NCBI RefSeq assembly: GCF_005222485.1
Contig: NZ_CP029078.1
Location: 496,001 to 560,000, forward strand
From: Streptomyces griseoviridis
GTDB lineage: Bacteria > Actinomycetota > Actinomycetes > Streptomycetales > Streptomycetaceae
DNA length: 64,000 bases
Direction of reading: 5' to 3'
Shown piece by piece: positions 37,141 through 44,810 of the stretch. The notes under the pieces are model-generated. The model was given only the letters and a program-made list of their open reading frames with translations, ran no database searches and had not been told where the DNA came from. The position numbers were made by a program, and so were the translations under genes. How positions within the stretch are numbered: the stretch's first letter is position 1; each line of letters starts with the position of its first letter.

Positions 37141-38954
37141 GGCTCCGTCCCGGACGGCAGGCTCAGTGTGAAACGCGCGCCCTCGCCCGGGGTGCTGTCG
37201 GCGTGGACCGTGCCGTCGTGGGCGGCGAGCAGATGGCGGACGATCGACAGGCCGAGGCCGCTGCCGCCGGTGCGGCGGCTGCGGGATTTCTCGGCCCGCC
37301 AGAACCGGTCGAAGACGTGCGGCAGATCGTCCGGGTCGATGCCGCTGCCGGTGTCGGCGACCGTGAGAGCGATCCGGTCGCCGTCCCGGCGGGCGGTCAG
37401 GGTGACCGTGCCGCCGGCCGGCGTGTGCCGCAGCGCGTTGGTGACGAGGTTGCCCAGCGCCTGCCGCATCCGCACCGGGTCGGCGTCCAGCCAGAGGGTG
37501 CCGTCGGTCGCGGTGCGCAGGGCGACCCCGGCCGTGTCGGCGGCCACCCCGTGGGCGGCGGCGACCTGACCGAGGAGTTCGTCGACCCGCACCGGCTCCC
37601 GGTGCAGACGCAGGGTGCCGGCGTCGGCCGCGGCCAGGTCCTGGAGGTCGTCGATGATCCGCTGGAGCACCAGCGCCTCGTCGTGCAGGGACGACAGCAG
37701 CGCGGGATCGGGGTCGACGACGCCGTCCCTCGCGACCTCCAGCCAGCCGCGGATGTTGGTGAGCGGGCTGCGCAGTTCGTGGGCGATGTCGCTGACCATC
37801 GCCTTGCGTTGGGCCTCAAGGCGCTCCCTGCGCTCGGTGAGGTCGTTGAAGGCCATGGCGAGGATGCCGGTCTCGTCGCGGGTCGTCACCGGCACCCGGA
37901 CATGCAGGTCGGGTGGCTGCTGGGCGGCGGCGGTCAGCGCCCGCAGCGGGCGCACCAGCCGGGTGGCGACGACGGCGGTGACGGCGACCGTGAAGGCGAG
38001 GACGAGTCCGGCCGCGCCCGCCACCTTCGCCTTGTTGACCGGCGACATGTCGAACCGGGGCACGCTCTGGTCGCCGATGCCGAGGAAGAGTTCGGCCACC
38101 GGGGCGACAAAAGGGACGAGTTGGGCCCGGCGGGCGTCGGTGACGCAGCCCAGGACGGTGTCCACCGTGTCGGCGTCGGCCTCCTTCGGGTATCTGACCA
38201 GCAGGAAGGGATCGATGCCGGCCATGCCGCCCGGGTCCATCGACAGTTGGAGAGGGGCGCCGAGATCCACGCCCTCGCGGTCCAGGCAGGACGCGGCCGG
38301 GCCGCTCAGCGCCTTCAGCGCCCTGCTCTCCGTGGGGGTCGGTCTGGCCAGCAGGTAGCCGCACTTGGGCAGCAGGTAGTCCACCGCGTCGGAGCCGTCG
38401 GTGGCGGTGACGACGGGCCGCCCGCTCGGGGTCTGTGCGATCCGGCTGTGCACGCCGAACACTTCGAGGCACTTCTGCTGGTTCTCCGCCCCCGCGGCCA
38501 GCAGCGCGCGTTCCTTCTCGGGCAGCCGGTAGGGCCCCACCGCGCGCGGGTCGATGCCGCTGAGCTGCGCGCCGGACTCCGTGTAGGTGTCGGTGTGCAG
38601 CGGGTCGACGGCGGCCGCGGGGCTCGGCGGCAGGGAGGTGCCCCGGGGCGCGGAGTCGGCGACGAGGGTGCGGTCGGCGGTGGTCAGGGCGATGCGCCGG
38701 CCGGTCCGCGCGGCCAGCTCCCGTACCGTGCGCTGGACACCCGTCCAGTCGCGGTGGGTCGCCGCGTACCCGCTGAGGTCGGCGAGGATGCGGTTGTCGG
38801 CGGCGAGATCGCGGCCCTGCTCCTCCTTGAGGGCGCGGGTCGTCGTGGCGACCGCGATCCAGGCCGTCGCCGCGACCGAGCAGAGCGCGATCAGCGCGGA
38901 GGCGAGCAGCAGCCGCGCCGACAGCCGCTTGCGGACCGGTATCCGGGGGGTCAT
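37137..38954 (-). CDS. Sensor histidine kinase with a four-cysteine extracytoplasmic domain
   Basis: The 605-residue kinase has a first helix (about 12-36, LLLASALIALCSVAATAWIA), a long outside domain (37-305) and a second helix near 307-330. HAMP follows, then the DHp domain with H392 in SDIAHELRSPLTNIRGW, and a HATPase with NALRHT, DTGSGIDPDD and GGSGLGLSIV. The outside domain contains cysteines in QQKCLEVFG, LPKCGYLLA, ASCLDREG and LGCVTDARR, enough for two disulfides. Its ATG overlaps the response regulator stop (ATGA), so the two form one operon. The signal is unknown. Confidence 0.92.
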   Translation of the reverse strand: MTPRIPVRKRLSARLLLASALIALCSVAATAWIAVATTTRALKEEQGRDLAADNRILADLSGYAATHRDWTGVQRTVRELAARTGRRIALTTADRTLVADSAPRGTSLPPSPAAAVDPLHTDTYTESGAQLSGIDPRAVGPYRLPEKERALLAAGAENQQKCLEVFGVHSRIAQTPSGRPVVTATDGSDAVDYLLPKCGYLLARPTPTESRALKALSGPAASCLDREGVDLGAPLQLSMDPGGMAGIDPFLLVRYPKEADADTVDTVLGCVTDARRAQLVPFVAPVAELFLGIGDQSVPRFDMSPVNKAKVAGAAGLVLAFTVAVTAVVATRLVRPLRALTAAAQQPPDLHVRVPVTTRDETGILAMAFNDLTERRERLEAQRKAMVSDIAHELRSPLTNIRGWLEVARDGVVDPDPALLSSLHDEALVLQRIIDDLQDLAAADAGTLRLHREPVRVDELLGQVAAAHGVAADTAGVALRTATDGTLWLDADPVRMRQALGNLVTNALRHTPAGGTVTLTARRDGDRIALTVADTGSGIDPDDLPHVFDRFWRAEKSRSRRTGGSGLGLSIVRHLLAAHDGTVHADSTPGEGARFTLSLPSGTEP

Positions 38955-39649
38955 TCCCGTCTGCCGCTGAGCTTGTAGCCGACACCGAACACGGTCAGCA
39001 GCCGCACCGGGTGGCGCGGGTCGGCCTCGATCTTCTTGCGCAGGTTCATGATGTGGACGTCCACCGCCCGCTCGGTCGACGACCGGTCGAGGCCGCGGGT
39101 GCACTCCAGCAACTGCCGTCGGGAGAAGACCCGTTCGGGCTCCCCCGCCATCGCCAGCAGGATCTGGAACTCGGCCGGTGTGCACTCCACGGGCCGGTCG
39201 TCCAAGCGCACCTCGTGGCGCACCGGGTCGACCGTGATGCCGCCCGCCCGCGCGACGAGTTCCTCGCGCGGGCCCGCGGCGCGTCCGCTGCGCCGCAGCA
39301 CGGTGCGGATGCGGGCCATCAGTTCGCGGGGGCTGTACGGCTTGGTCATGTAGTCGTCGGCGCCCAGTTCGAGGCCGCGCAGGACGTCGTCCTCGTCGGA
39401 GCGGGCGGTGAGCATCAGGACCGGGATGTCGGTGCCGCCGCCGCGCAGCGTCCGGCAGACGGCGAAGCCGTCGATGACCGGCAGCATCAGATCGAGGACG
39501 ACGAGGTCGGGACGGAGTCCGCGGGCGGCGTCGAGCGCCGCGCGGCCGTCGTGGACGACGGTGGCGGTGTGTCCTTCGGCGAGCAGGGAGCGGCGGATCA
39601 ACTCGGCCTGCATCGTGTCGTCCTCGGCGACCAGCACATGTGCGCACAC
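38951..39649 (-). CDS. OmpR/PhoB-type response regulator, partner of the downstream kinase
   Basis: The 232-residue protein has a receiver domain with the acidic pair D10-D11, phosphoacceptor D53 (VVLDLMLPVIDG) and the lysine in MTKPYSPREL. A winged-helix DNA-binding domain follows (ECTPAEFQILLAMAGEPERV, ERAVDVHIMNLRKKIEADP, VFGVGYKL). The GTG at 39649 is chosen as the first start before AHVLVAEDD; longer frames upstream are low-complexity. It is translationally coupled to the kinase gene. Confidence 0.93.
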   Translation of the reverse strand: MCAHVLVAEDDTMQAELIRRSLLAEGHTATVVHDGRAALDAARGLRPDLVVLDLMLPVIDGFAVCRTLRGGGTDIPVLMLTARSDEDDVLRGLELGADDYMTKPYSPRELMARIRTVLRRSGRAAGPREELVARAGGITVDPVRHEVRLDDRPVECTPAEFQILLAMAGEPERVFSRRQLLECTRGLDRSSTERAVDVHIMNLRKKIEADPRHPVRLLTVFGVGYKLSGRRE

Positions 39650-39826
39650 GGTGGGGATCCTAGGCCCTGTCGCTCCGCGGCCGCCTGGTGAGGGGAGGCT
39701 GTGCGGGCGGGCGGCACCGAGCGAAAACGCACCGCGGTGGCGCGGAGGGAGGACGGGCCGGCGACACACCGGCAAGAAGGACGCCGGGACGTCGAGGCGA
39801 GGGGCGTGCGGGCGGATGATGAGCCC

Positions 39827-40231
39827 ATGCTGACCCGACCCGTCCTCGTCTACGACGGCGACTGCGCCTTCTGCACCACAGCGGTGCACTTCCTGGAGCG
39901 GCGGCTGCGCCCTCGATGTTCTTTCACACCTTGGCAGTTCGCGGATCTGGAGGCACTCGGGACCACCCGGAGCCGCGCGGAGCACGAGGTGCTGTGGGTC
40001 ACGCCGGCCGGCGCCGTGCAGGGCGGGGTGCAGGCGTTCGCCAGGCTGTTGCTGCGCGCGGGCAGGGGATGGGCGGTCCTCGGCGCCCTGCTCACCCTGC
40101 CGCCCTTCCGCTGGATCGCCCACGGTGTCTACCGTGTGGTCGCCCGCAACCGCGACCGGATGCCCGGCGGCACTCCGTCCTGCGCGCTGCCTGCGGACCT
40201 CAGACGGCCCGCCTCCCGCGAGGTTCCTTGA
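39827..40231 (+). CDS. DCC-type thiol-disulfide protein (DUF393)
   Basis: The 134-residue product starts with VLVYDGDCAFCTTAVHFLER, the DxxCxxC motif that names the DCC family. It also has the conserved SFTPWQF and a C-terminal FRWIAHGVYRVVARNRDRM. DCC proteins are thioredoxin-fold-like and are often encoded near HTTM or DoxX membrane proteins. Here the gene converges on the HTTM gene and overlaps it by 32 bp. The ATG at 39827 has only a weak ribosome site. Confidence 0.88.
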   Translation: MLTRPVLVYDGDCAFCTTAVHFLERRLRPRCSFTPWQFADLEALGTTRSRAEHEVLWVTPAGAVQGGVQAFARLLLRAGRGWAVLGALLTLPPFRWIAHGVYRVVARNRDRMPGGTPSCALPADLRRPASREVP

Positions 40232-41336
40232 CGAGCCGCTCGCCGCCCGGCCGTTCTGCCGCGCCGACCGCGCCGGGCCTGCCCTGCGGCGGCACGGTAC
40301 CCGTCGTCCGCCGGGAGTCCTGCCGCTCCGTGCCGGTACGTCGCGTCGCACGCCGGCCCAGCCTCCCTAGCGCGGTGTAGAAGCGGTCGGGGAGGAAGAC
40401 GGCGTCGGCGACGATCATCGCGCCGGAGAAGAGGGGGAGCCCCATGAGCAGGGCGATCCCGAGGTGCATGCCGAGGAGCATGGTCAGGACCGGGTACTTG
40501 AGCCGGCCGAACAGGACGAACGGGAAGGCGACCTGGAGGAGCACGGTCAGATAGCCCGCGATGGCGATCAGGACCGTGTGCTGGTCCGCGATGTGGGAGA
40601 GCGCGGGCCAGGGGCGGAAGAGTTCGAGGTTCAGCACGTAGTGGAGGGCCGTCCCGGCACCCCAGGTTCCGCCCTGCACCTTGTACAGGCCGGCCGAGCC
40701 GTAGAGGAAGCAGACCTGGGCCGCGATGACGACGAGGGCGCAGTTGTGCAGGACGGTGGTCAAGGCGCGGCGCGCGTCGCGGAGTTGGCCTGCGCTCCTG
40801 GGCACGTGTTCCGCAGCCCGGCCCTGTTCTGTCACGGGTGCCGGTGCCGCCGTCCCGCGGCGTGCCCGGCGCGCGTCCAGGGACCAGCGTCGGCCGCACG
40901 CGGTGAAGGCGAGGTAGACCGCCATCAGCAGGATGAGGTTGTCGCCGCCGTCCGTCATGAAGATCGCTCGGGCGTGGAACGACGCGACCACGACGGCGAA
41001 GAGGATCGAGACGACGCGGGTCCGCCAGCCCAGCAGGAACAGCGTGGCCGTGACGAGCGCCGACGCGTAGCAGAGTTCGAAGTAGACACGGCCGTCGGAC
41101 AGGGTGAGGATGCTGGCCCAGCCCGTCTGGTCGAAGAGTTCCCTGGCCAGCGCGGGAGTCCACGGGGAACCGGGGCCCCAGATCTCGTCGCGGTGCGGGA
41201 ACTCCCTGAGCAGGAAGCCCAGATAGAGCAGCCCGTAGCCGATCCGCAGCACCGACACGGCGTAGAGCGAGGCGGGCCGTTCCGTCAGAAGCGCGCGCAG
41301 CGCCCTGGCCCGGTCGACGATGTGCTCAGTTCCCAT
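40200..41336 (-). CDS. HTTM-domain membrane protein (SdpB/vitamin K carboxylase-like)
   Basis: The 378-residue protein has about eight hydrophobic helices and the HTTM features ASLYAVSVLRIGYGLLYLGF, LFLLGWRTRVVSILFAVVVA, FMTDGGDNLILLMAVYLAF and LYKVQGGTWGAGTALHYVL. HTTM is related to vitamin K-dependent gamma-carboxylase and includes SdpB, needed to mature the Bacillus SDP toxin. The last 60 residues are charged and disordered. The ATG at 41336 lies within the end of the DUF5819 gene (11-bp overlap), so the two proteins probably work as a pair. Confidence 0.88.
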   Translation of the reverse strand: MGTEHIVDRARALRALLTERPASLYAVSVLRIGYGLLYLGFLLREFPHRDEIWGPGSPWTPALARELFDQTGWASILTLSDGRVYFELCYASALVTATLFLLGWRTRVVSILFAVVVASFHARAIFMTDGGDNLILLMAVYLAFTACGRRWSLDARRARRGTAAPAPVTEQGRAAEHVPRSAGQLRDARRALTTVLHNCALVVIAAQVCFLYGSAGLYKVQGGTWGAGTALHYVLNLELFRPWPALSHIADQHTVLIAIAGYLTVLLQVAFPFVLFGRLKYPVLTMLLGMHLGIALLMGLPLFSGAMIVADAVFLPDRFYTALGRLGRRATRRTGTERQDSRRTTGTVPPQGRPGAVGAAERPGGERLVKEPRGRRAV

Positions 41337-42042
41337 GGGGGGTCACCTTCCACCAGGGCAGCAGCCGGGTCTCGGCGGTCGCGGGCGAGGCCGGAGGGGA
41401 CGGCCGGTCACCGTCCGCGGCGTCGGGGGCGGCCACCGGCCGTGTGATCACACGGAGTTGGATGGCCTCGAACGGGCCGCCGCGGTGGGCGGCCACGCGC
41501 TCGGCGGCGATGTTCCGCAGATAGGTGCGCATCATCACGGCGCGATCCGAACGCGGCTCGTCGTCGCCGCCGAGTGTTTCGACATAGGACGTCCAGGACC
41601 GGCGCAGCAGATTCTGCGCCGTGTGGCTGGGGAACGGATGGTGTTCGACCGCGGAGGTGTCGACGGCGGTCAGGTCGAACCAGGGACCGACCTTGACGGA
41701 GCCGTCCGGTGCGGTGTGCGCGGTCCGCGCGGAGATCTGCCGGTTCACCGAGTCGGGGTCGGGGGCGAAAAGCCGCCAATTCTGCTCGAACAGGGGGTAG
41801 ACCCATGCGTTGACGGTTCTGCTGTACCGCTGTGAGACGACGTTGGCGGGGGCGACATGGAGAAATACGAGGAGGACATGGATCAGCGTGATCGCCACAC
41901 ACAGGACCACGGTGATGTCGACCGCCACTCGGAGTACCCGATTACCTCCCGATCTCGCACGGGGAGCGGCCGGCGATGTGTCTCCTTCGCGCGGGACCGG
42001 CCCGGAGTCGAGCCCGGAGCAGATCTCCTTCAATTCCCTCAC
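41326..42042 (-). CDS. DUF5819 (SdpA-like) protein, partner of HTTM
   Basis: The 238-residue product has one membrane helix (about 37-60, VAVDITVVLCVAITLIHVLL) and then the hallmark YPLFEQNWRLFAPDP seen in DUF5819 and related to the SdpA phrase P..xxNW..F. The C-terminal domain (residues 90-215) is probably outside the membrane. The start is a GTG at 42042 with AAGGGAA upstream. In Bacillus, SdpA and SdpB together process the SdpC precursor; the matching pair here follows a secreted repeat protein gene. Confidence 0.82.
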   Translation of the reverse strand: MRELKEICSGLDSGPVPREGDTSPAAPRARSGGNRVLRVAVDITVVLCVAITLIHVLLVFLHVAPANVVSQRYSRTVNAWVYPLFEQNWRLFAPDPDSVNRQISARTAHTAPDGSVKVGPWFDLTAVDTSAVEHHPFPSHTAQNLLRRSWTSYVETLGGDDEPRSDRAVMMRTYLRNIAAERVAAHRGGPFEAIQLRVITRPVAAPDAADGDRPSPPASPATAETRLLPWWKVTPHGN

Positions 42043-42082
42043 GCCTGTCGATTCCCTTCGAATTCCCGCTGTCGGTGCCCGC

Positions 42083-42120
42083 GGCGCGCGGCGGATTCGC
42101 GGAGAATTCCGCCGCGCGCC
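42083..42120 (-). terminator. Strong GC hairpin between the DUF3494 and DUF5819 genes
   Basis: GGCGCGCGGCGGA (42083-42095) pairs perfectly with TCCGCCGCGCGCC (42108-42120), leaving a 12-base loop. It lies 50 bases after the DUF3494 stop and 40 bases before the DUF5819 start. There is no T-tract. It could terminate, partly attenuate, or stabilise the 3' end of the abundant first message. Confidence 0.55.
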
Positions 42121-42170
42121 GTCATCCGGTCAAAGGGCTCCCCGCTGCCCGAATTCCGGCCTCCCGCTGG

Positions 42171-43589
42171 TCAGCCCTGGTGGCCGTTCTGCCAGTCGGG
42201 CTGGTTGCCGTAGCCACCGTTTTCGTGGCCGGGCTTGCCGCCGTGCTCATGGCCGGGCTTGCCACCCTGCTCGTGACCAGGCTTACCGCCGTGCTCGTGA
42301 CCGGGCTTGCCACCCTGCTCATGGCCGGGCTTGCCACCCTGCTCGTGACCGGGCTTGCCACCCTGCTCGTGACCGGGCTTGCCACCCTGCTCGTGACCGG
42401 GCTTGCCACCCTGCTCGTGACCGGGCTTGCCACCCTGCTCGTGACCAGGCTTACCGCCGTGCTCATGGCCGGGCTTGCCACCCTGCTCGTGACCAGGCTT
42501 CCCGCCGTGGCCGTGCCCGTGACCGTGGCCATGCCCGTGACCGGGCTTCGGCGGCTTCGGGGGCTTTCCGCCCGTACCGCCGCCGGTGATGCTGCCCGCC
42601 GTGTTCCCGGCGATGTTGCCGGAGGTGTTGCCGACGGTCATTCCGCCTGTCGCGCCTCCGACGGTGCCGCCGGTGGTGCCGCCGGTCAGGACACCGCCCA
42701 GCACGCCGCCCAGGACGCCACCGGTGGTGGTGCCGCCCGTCGTGACGCCACCCAGCACCCCGCCCAGCACCCCGCCGAGCACGCCCCCGGTGGTGGTTCC
42801 GGTGGTCGTGCCGGTCGTGGTTCCCGTGGTCGTGCCCGACGTGGTGCCACCGGCGCAGGTGGAGCGGGTGATCGTGTTGGTGTCCAACGTGACCGAGCCG
42901 TTACGGGCCAGCGCCCGGCCGTTGATGGTCGCGCCCGTGGTGGCGCTGATCGAGGTCAGGGCCAGAATGTTGCCCACGAACGTCGAGTTGGTGCCCAGGG
43001 TGGCCGAACTGCCGATCTCCCAGAACACGTTGCACGCCTGCGCGCCGTTGATGAGGTTGACCTGGCTGGCAGAGGCCGTGGTCAGCGACGAACCGACCTG
43101 GAAGACCCAGACGGCGTTGGGGTCGCCCTGCGCGTCGAGGGTGAGGGTGCCGGTGAGCCCGAGGGTCGAGGACGCGGTGTAGACGCCGGGTACCAGCGTC
43201 AGACCGCCGGCGTCCGGCGGAAGTGCCGCGTCGGTCGCCTGTCCGGCCGCGTTGTTGAAGGCCGTCGTCAGGTCCGACTTGGCCTGGAGCGCGACGGCGT
43301 CGGCGGAGTGCTGAGCCCCGTTCACGATACCGGGCGGGAACCCGCTGATCGCCGTTCCGGGGCTGACGCCGATGTCCCCGGTGATCACCGTGGGGCCGGT
43401 GTTGGTGATCGACTGACCGGCCAGCACCGCGAAGCTGCTCGCGGTACCCAGCGGCACGGGGGTCGCGATGGCCAGGGCGGGCGTGGACGTCACCGCGACC
43501 ATGGCGGCGGCCACCGTCGTGGTGAGCGCCGCGGCGAACCAGGTGGAGAAGGTACGTCTGTGAGCCACATCAGGATCATGCAGATTCAT
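42171..43589 (-). CDS. Secreted DUF3494 ice-binding-fold protein with Thr/Gly, His-Gly and octapeptide repeats
   Basis: The protein is about 472 residues with four parts. A signal peptide (1-40) ends TSTPALA. A DUF3494 beta-solenoid domain spans about 43-255, with PVPLGTASSFAVLAGQSITN, TVITGDIGVSPGTAISGF and VFQVGSSLTTASASQVNLI. Next is a linker of TTGT repeats and VLGG repeats. The tail has PPKPGHGHGHGHGH and then twelve KPGHEQGG-type repeats. DUF3494 proteins bind ice or act as adhesins. No sortase signal or membrane anchor is visible. The ATG at 43589 just precedes the signal peptide, without a clear ribosome site. The His/Glu-rich tail could bind metal or be modified by the HTTM system. 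Confidence 0.85.
   Translation of the reverse strand: MNLHDPDVAHRRTFSTWFAAALTTTVAAAMVAVTSTPALAIATPVPLGTASSFAVLAGQSITNTGPTVITGDIGVSPGTAISGFPPGIVNGAQHSADAVALQAKSDLTTAFNNAAGQATDAALPPDAGGLTLVPGVYTASSTLGLTGTLTLDAQGDPNAVWVFQVGSSLTTASASQVNLINGAQACNVFWEIGSSATLGTNSTFVGNILALTSISATTGATINGRALARNGSVTLDTNTITRSTCAGGTTSGTTTGTTTGTTTGTTTGGVLGGVLGGVLGGVTTGGTTTGGVLGGVLGGVLTGGTTGGTVGGATGGMTVGNTSGNIAGNTAGSITGGGTGGKPPKPPKPGHGHGHGHGHGHGGKPGHEQGGKPGHEHGGKPGHEQGGKPGHEQGGKPGHEQGGKPGHEQGGKPGHEQGGKPGHEQGGKPGHEHGGKPGHEQGGKPGHEHGGKPGHENGGYGNQPDWQNGHQG
42213..42500 (-). repeat. Twelve tandem 24-bp units encoding KPGHE(Q/H/N)GG
   Basis: The array is 288 bp and strictly in frame, with no spacers. In protein order the sixth residue of the units is Q,H,Q,Q,Q,Q,Q,Q,H,Q,H,N. 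Units 4-7 are identical at the DNA level, which points to recent slippage or unequal crossing-over, so copy number is likely to vary between strains. Each unit carries one Lys, one or two His and one Glu. Confidence 0.95.
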
Positions 43590-44025
43590 CGAGAGCCGAT
43601 TTCTGTGCGAGACGGTGGCATACCGGGCTACTGAGTCACCGCCCGGGGAGCCTTTTCTCTGTCGCGGGCACATTACGCACAGGGGCACGCCTTTTCCCTG
43701 CCGGAAAGGGGGCCATCGAGAAACGTCACGCATTGATGAGCGCGGAATACTTATGGTAAATAATTCCATCCGGAAATCGGCGGACGACAAGGAACGCGTG
43801 CCGTGCAGAACGGATTCTCCTGAGTGTCACACGCGGGATGTGACGGGAGGGAAAAATCAGACAGCCGCGCCGAATTGGATCCTTGATCTGCCGAACAGAT
43901 GACAGCGGACGCGGCGCCCTGGCCCGTGTAGGGCGCAGCGGGCGCACCGCGAGAGCGACCCGTGGCCCTCTTTTGGGGGGCACCCGAGCGCGCCGGTCAT
44001 CGAGCCAGGACGACGCTCAGCCGCC
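43590..44025. promoter_or_regulatory. Long, locally AT-rich intergenic region upstream of the DUF3494 gene
   Basis: This 436-base region has a stretch near 43735-43790 that is far less GC-rich than anything around it. An imperfect 24-bp dyad lies at 43744-43767 (GGAAT...ATTCC outer arms). A second dyad, GTCACA-N7-TGTGAC, is at 43826-43844. The short open frames inside use codons unlike neighbouring genes and have no convincing ribosome site. The promoter of the DUF3494 gene is probably here; a firm -35/-10 pair could not be set. Confidence 0.45.
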
Positions 44026-44769
44026 TCAGCGTGCGAGAGACGCGGCGTCCCCCATGACGACGACCGGGTGCAGCGCCGGGTCGAGGGTGCGCAGCAGCCG
44101 CTTCATGTGGGTCTCGGAGACGCTGACGCAGCCGTGGGTGGGGCCGCCGTGGTCGACGTGGATCCAGATGCCGCCGCCGCGGTCGGCGCCGAGCGGGCGG
44201 GTCCAGTCCAGGGGGGTGGTGCCGGGGCGGCGGTTGTAGTTGATGGCGACCACGTAGTCGAAGGAGCCGGCCAGCGGCTCGCCCTCGAAGCCGGTGCCGG
44301 GCGAGGTGAATCCGCTGCCGTGGTCGTAGGGGAGCTTCGTGCCGGGGTCGGGCCGCAGTCCGCCCGCGTCGGTGAGGCCGAACACCCCGATGGGCGAGCG
44401 CAGATCGCCGCCCCTGTGGTGGTCGGTCCAGCCCTTGAGGGCGTTGTGCGCGGGCCAGACCGCTCCGGGTTCCCAGCCCCGCTCCGTCCGCGCGTACAGG
44501 GTGACGCGGGAGTCCGGCGAGTTCCGGCCCTCGCCGGTGACGACGACGGCCTGTTCGCTGTCCTTCGGTATGCCGGCCCGCGTCCGGGGGCCGAGGCCCG
44601 GTATCCGCAGCGGGGCGGCCTGGACGGACGTCCGGGGCACGGGGGTGGCCGACGGCCCGGCCGGCGCGGTGGCGGCGGCCCGGTCGTCGGAGGCCGTCCC
44701 GGCGCCGCATCCGGTCAGGGCGACCAGGGACGCGGCGAGCAGGACGGCACGGGTTCTGCGCGTGATCAT
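44026..44769 (-). CDS. L,D-transpeptidase (YkuD) lipoprotein
   Basis: The 247-residue product has a lipoprotein signal with lipobox LTGC (C21) and a YkuD domain whose active site is IHVDHGGPTHGCVSVSE, with the catalytic cysteine in HGCVS. L,D-transpeptidases make 3-3 peptidoglycan cross-links or attach proteins to the wall. It would act outside the cell, lipid-anchored. ATG at 44769. The M1 peptidase gene ends 41 bases upstream, so both may share a transcript. Confidence 0.88.
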   Translation of the reverse strand: MITRRTRAVLLAASLVALTGCGAGTASDDRAAATAPAGPSATPVPRTSVQAAPLRIPGLGPRTRAGIPKDSEQAVVVTGEGRNSPDSRVTLYARTERGWEPGAVWPAHNALKGWTDHHRGGDLRSPIGVFGLTDAGGLRPDPGTKLPYDHGSGFTSPGTGFEGEPLAGSFDYVVAINYNRRPGTTPLDWTRPLGADRGGGIWIHVDHGGPTHGCVSVSETHMKRLLRTLDPALHPVVVMGDAASLAR

Positions 44770-44810
44770 GAAGAGACCTTGGCCGAGACTTTTGAGGAAC
44801 GTGTCAGTTT

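Noticed and set aside
42213..42500. Regular 24-bp repeats that could suggest a CRISPR array
   Set aside because: The units abut without spacers and are translated in frame as octapeptides, so this is a coding tandem repeat.
43615..43902. 95-codon frame on the plus strand in the AT-rich gap
   Set aside because: No ribosome site, codon use unlike the neighbours, and no recognisable motif; the region looks regulatory.
43726..43983. 85-codon minus-strand frame in the same gap
   Set aside because: Basic low-information sequence with no start signal or family similarity.
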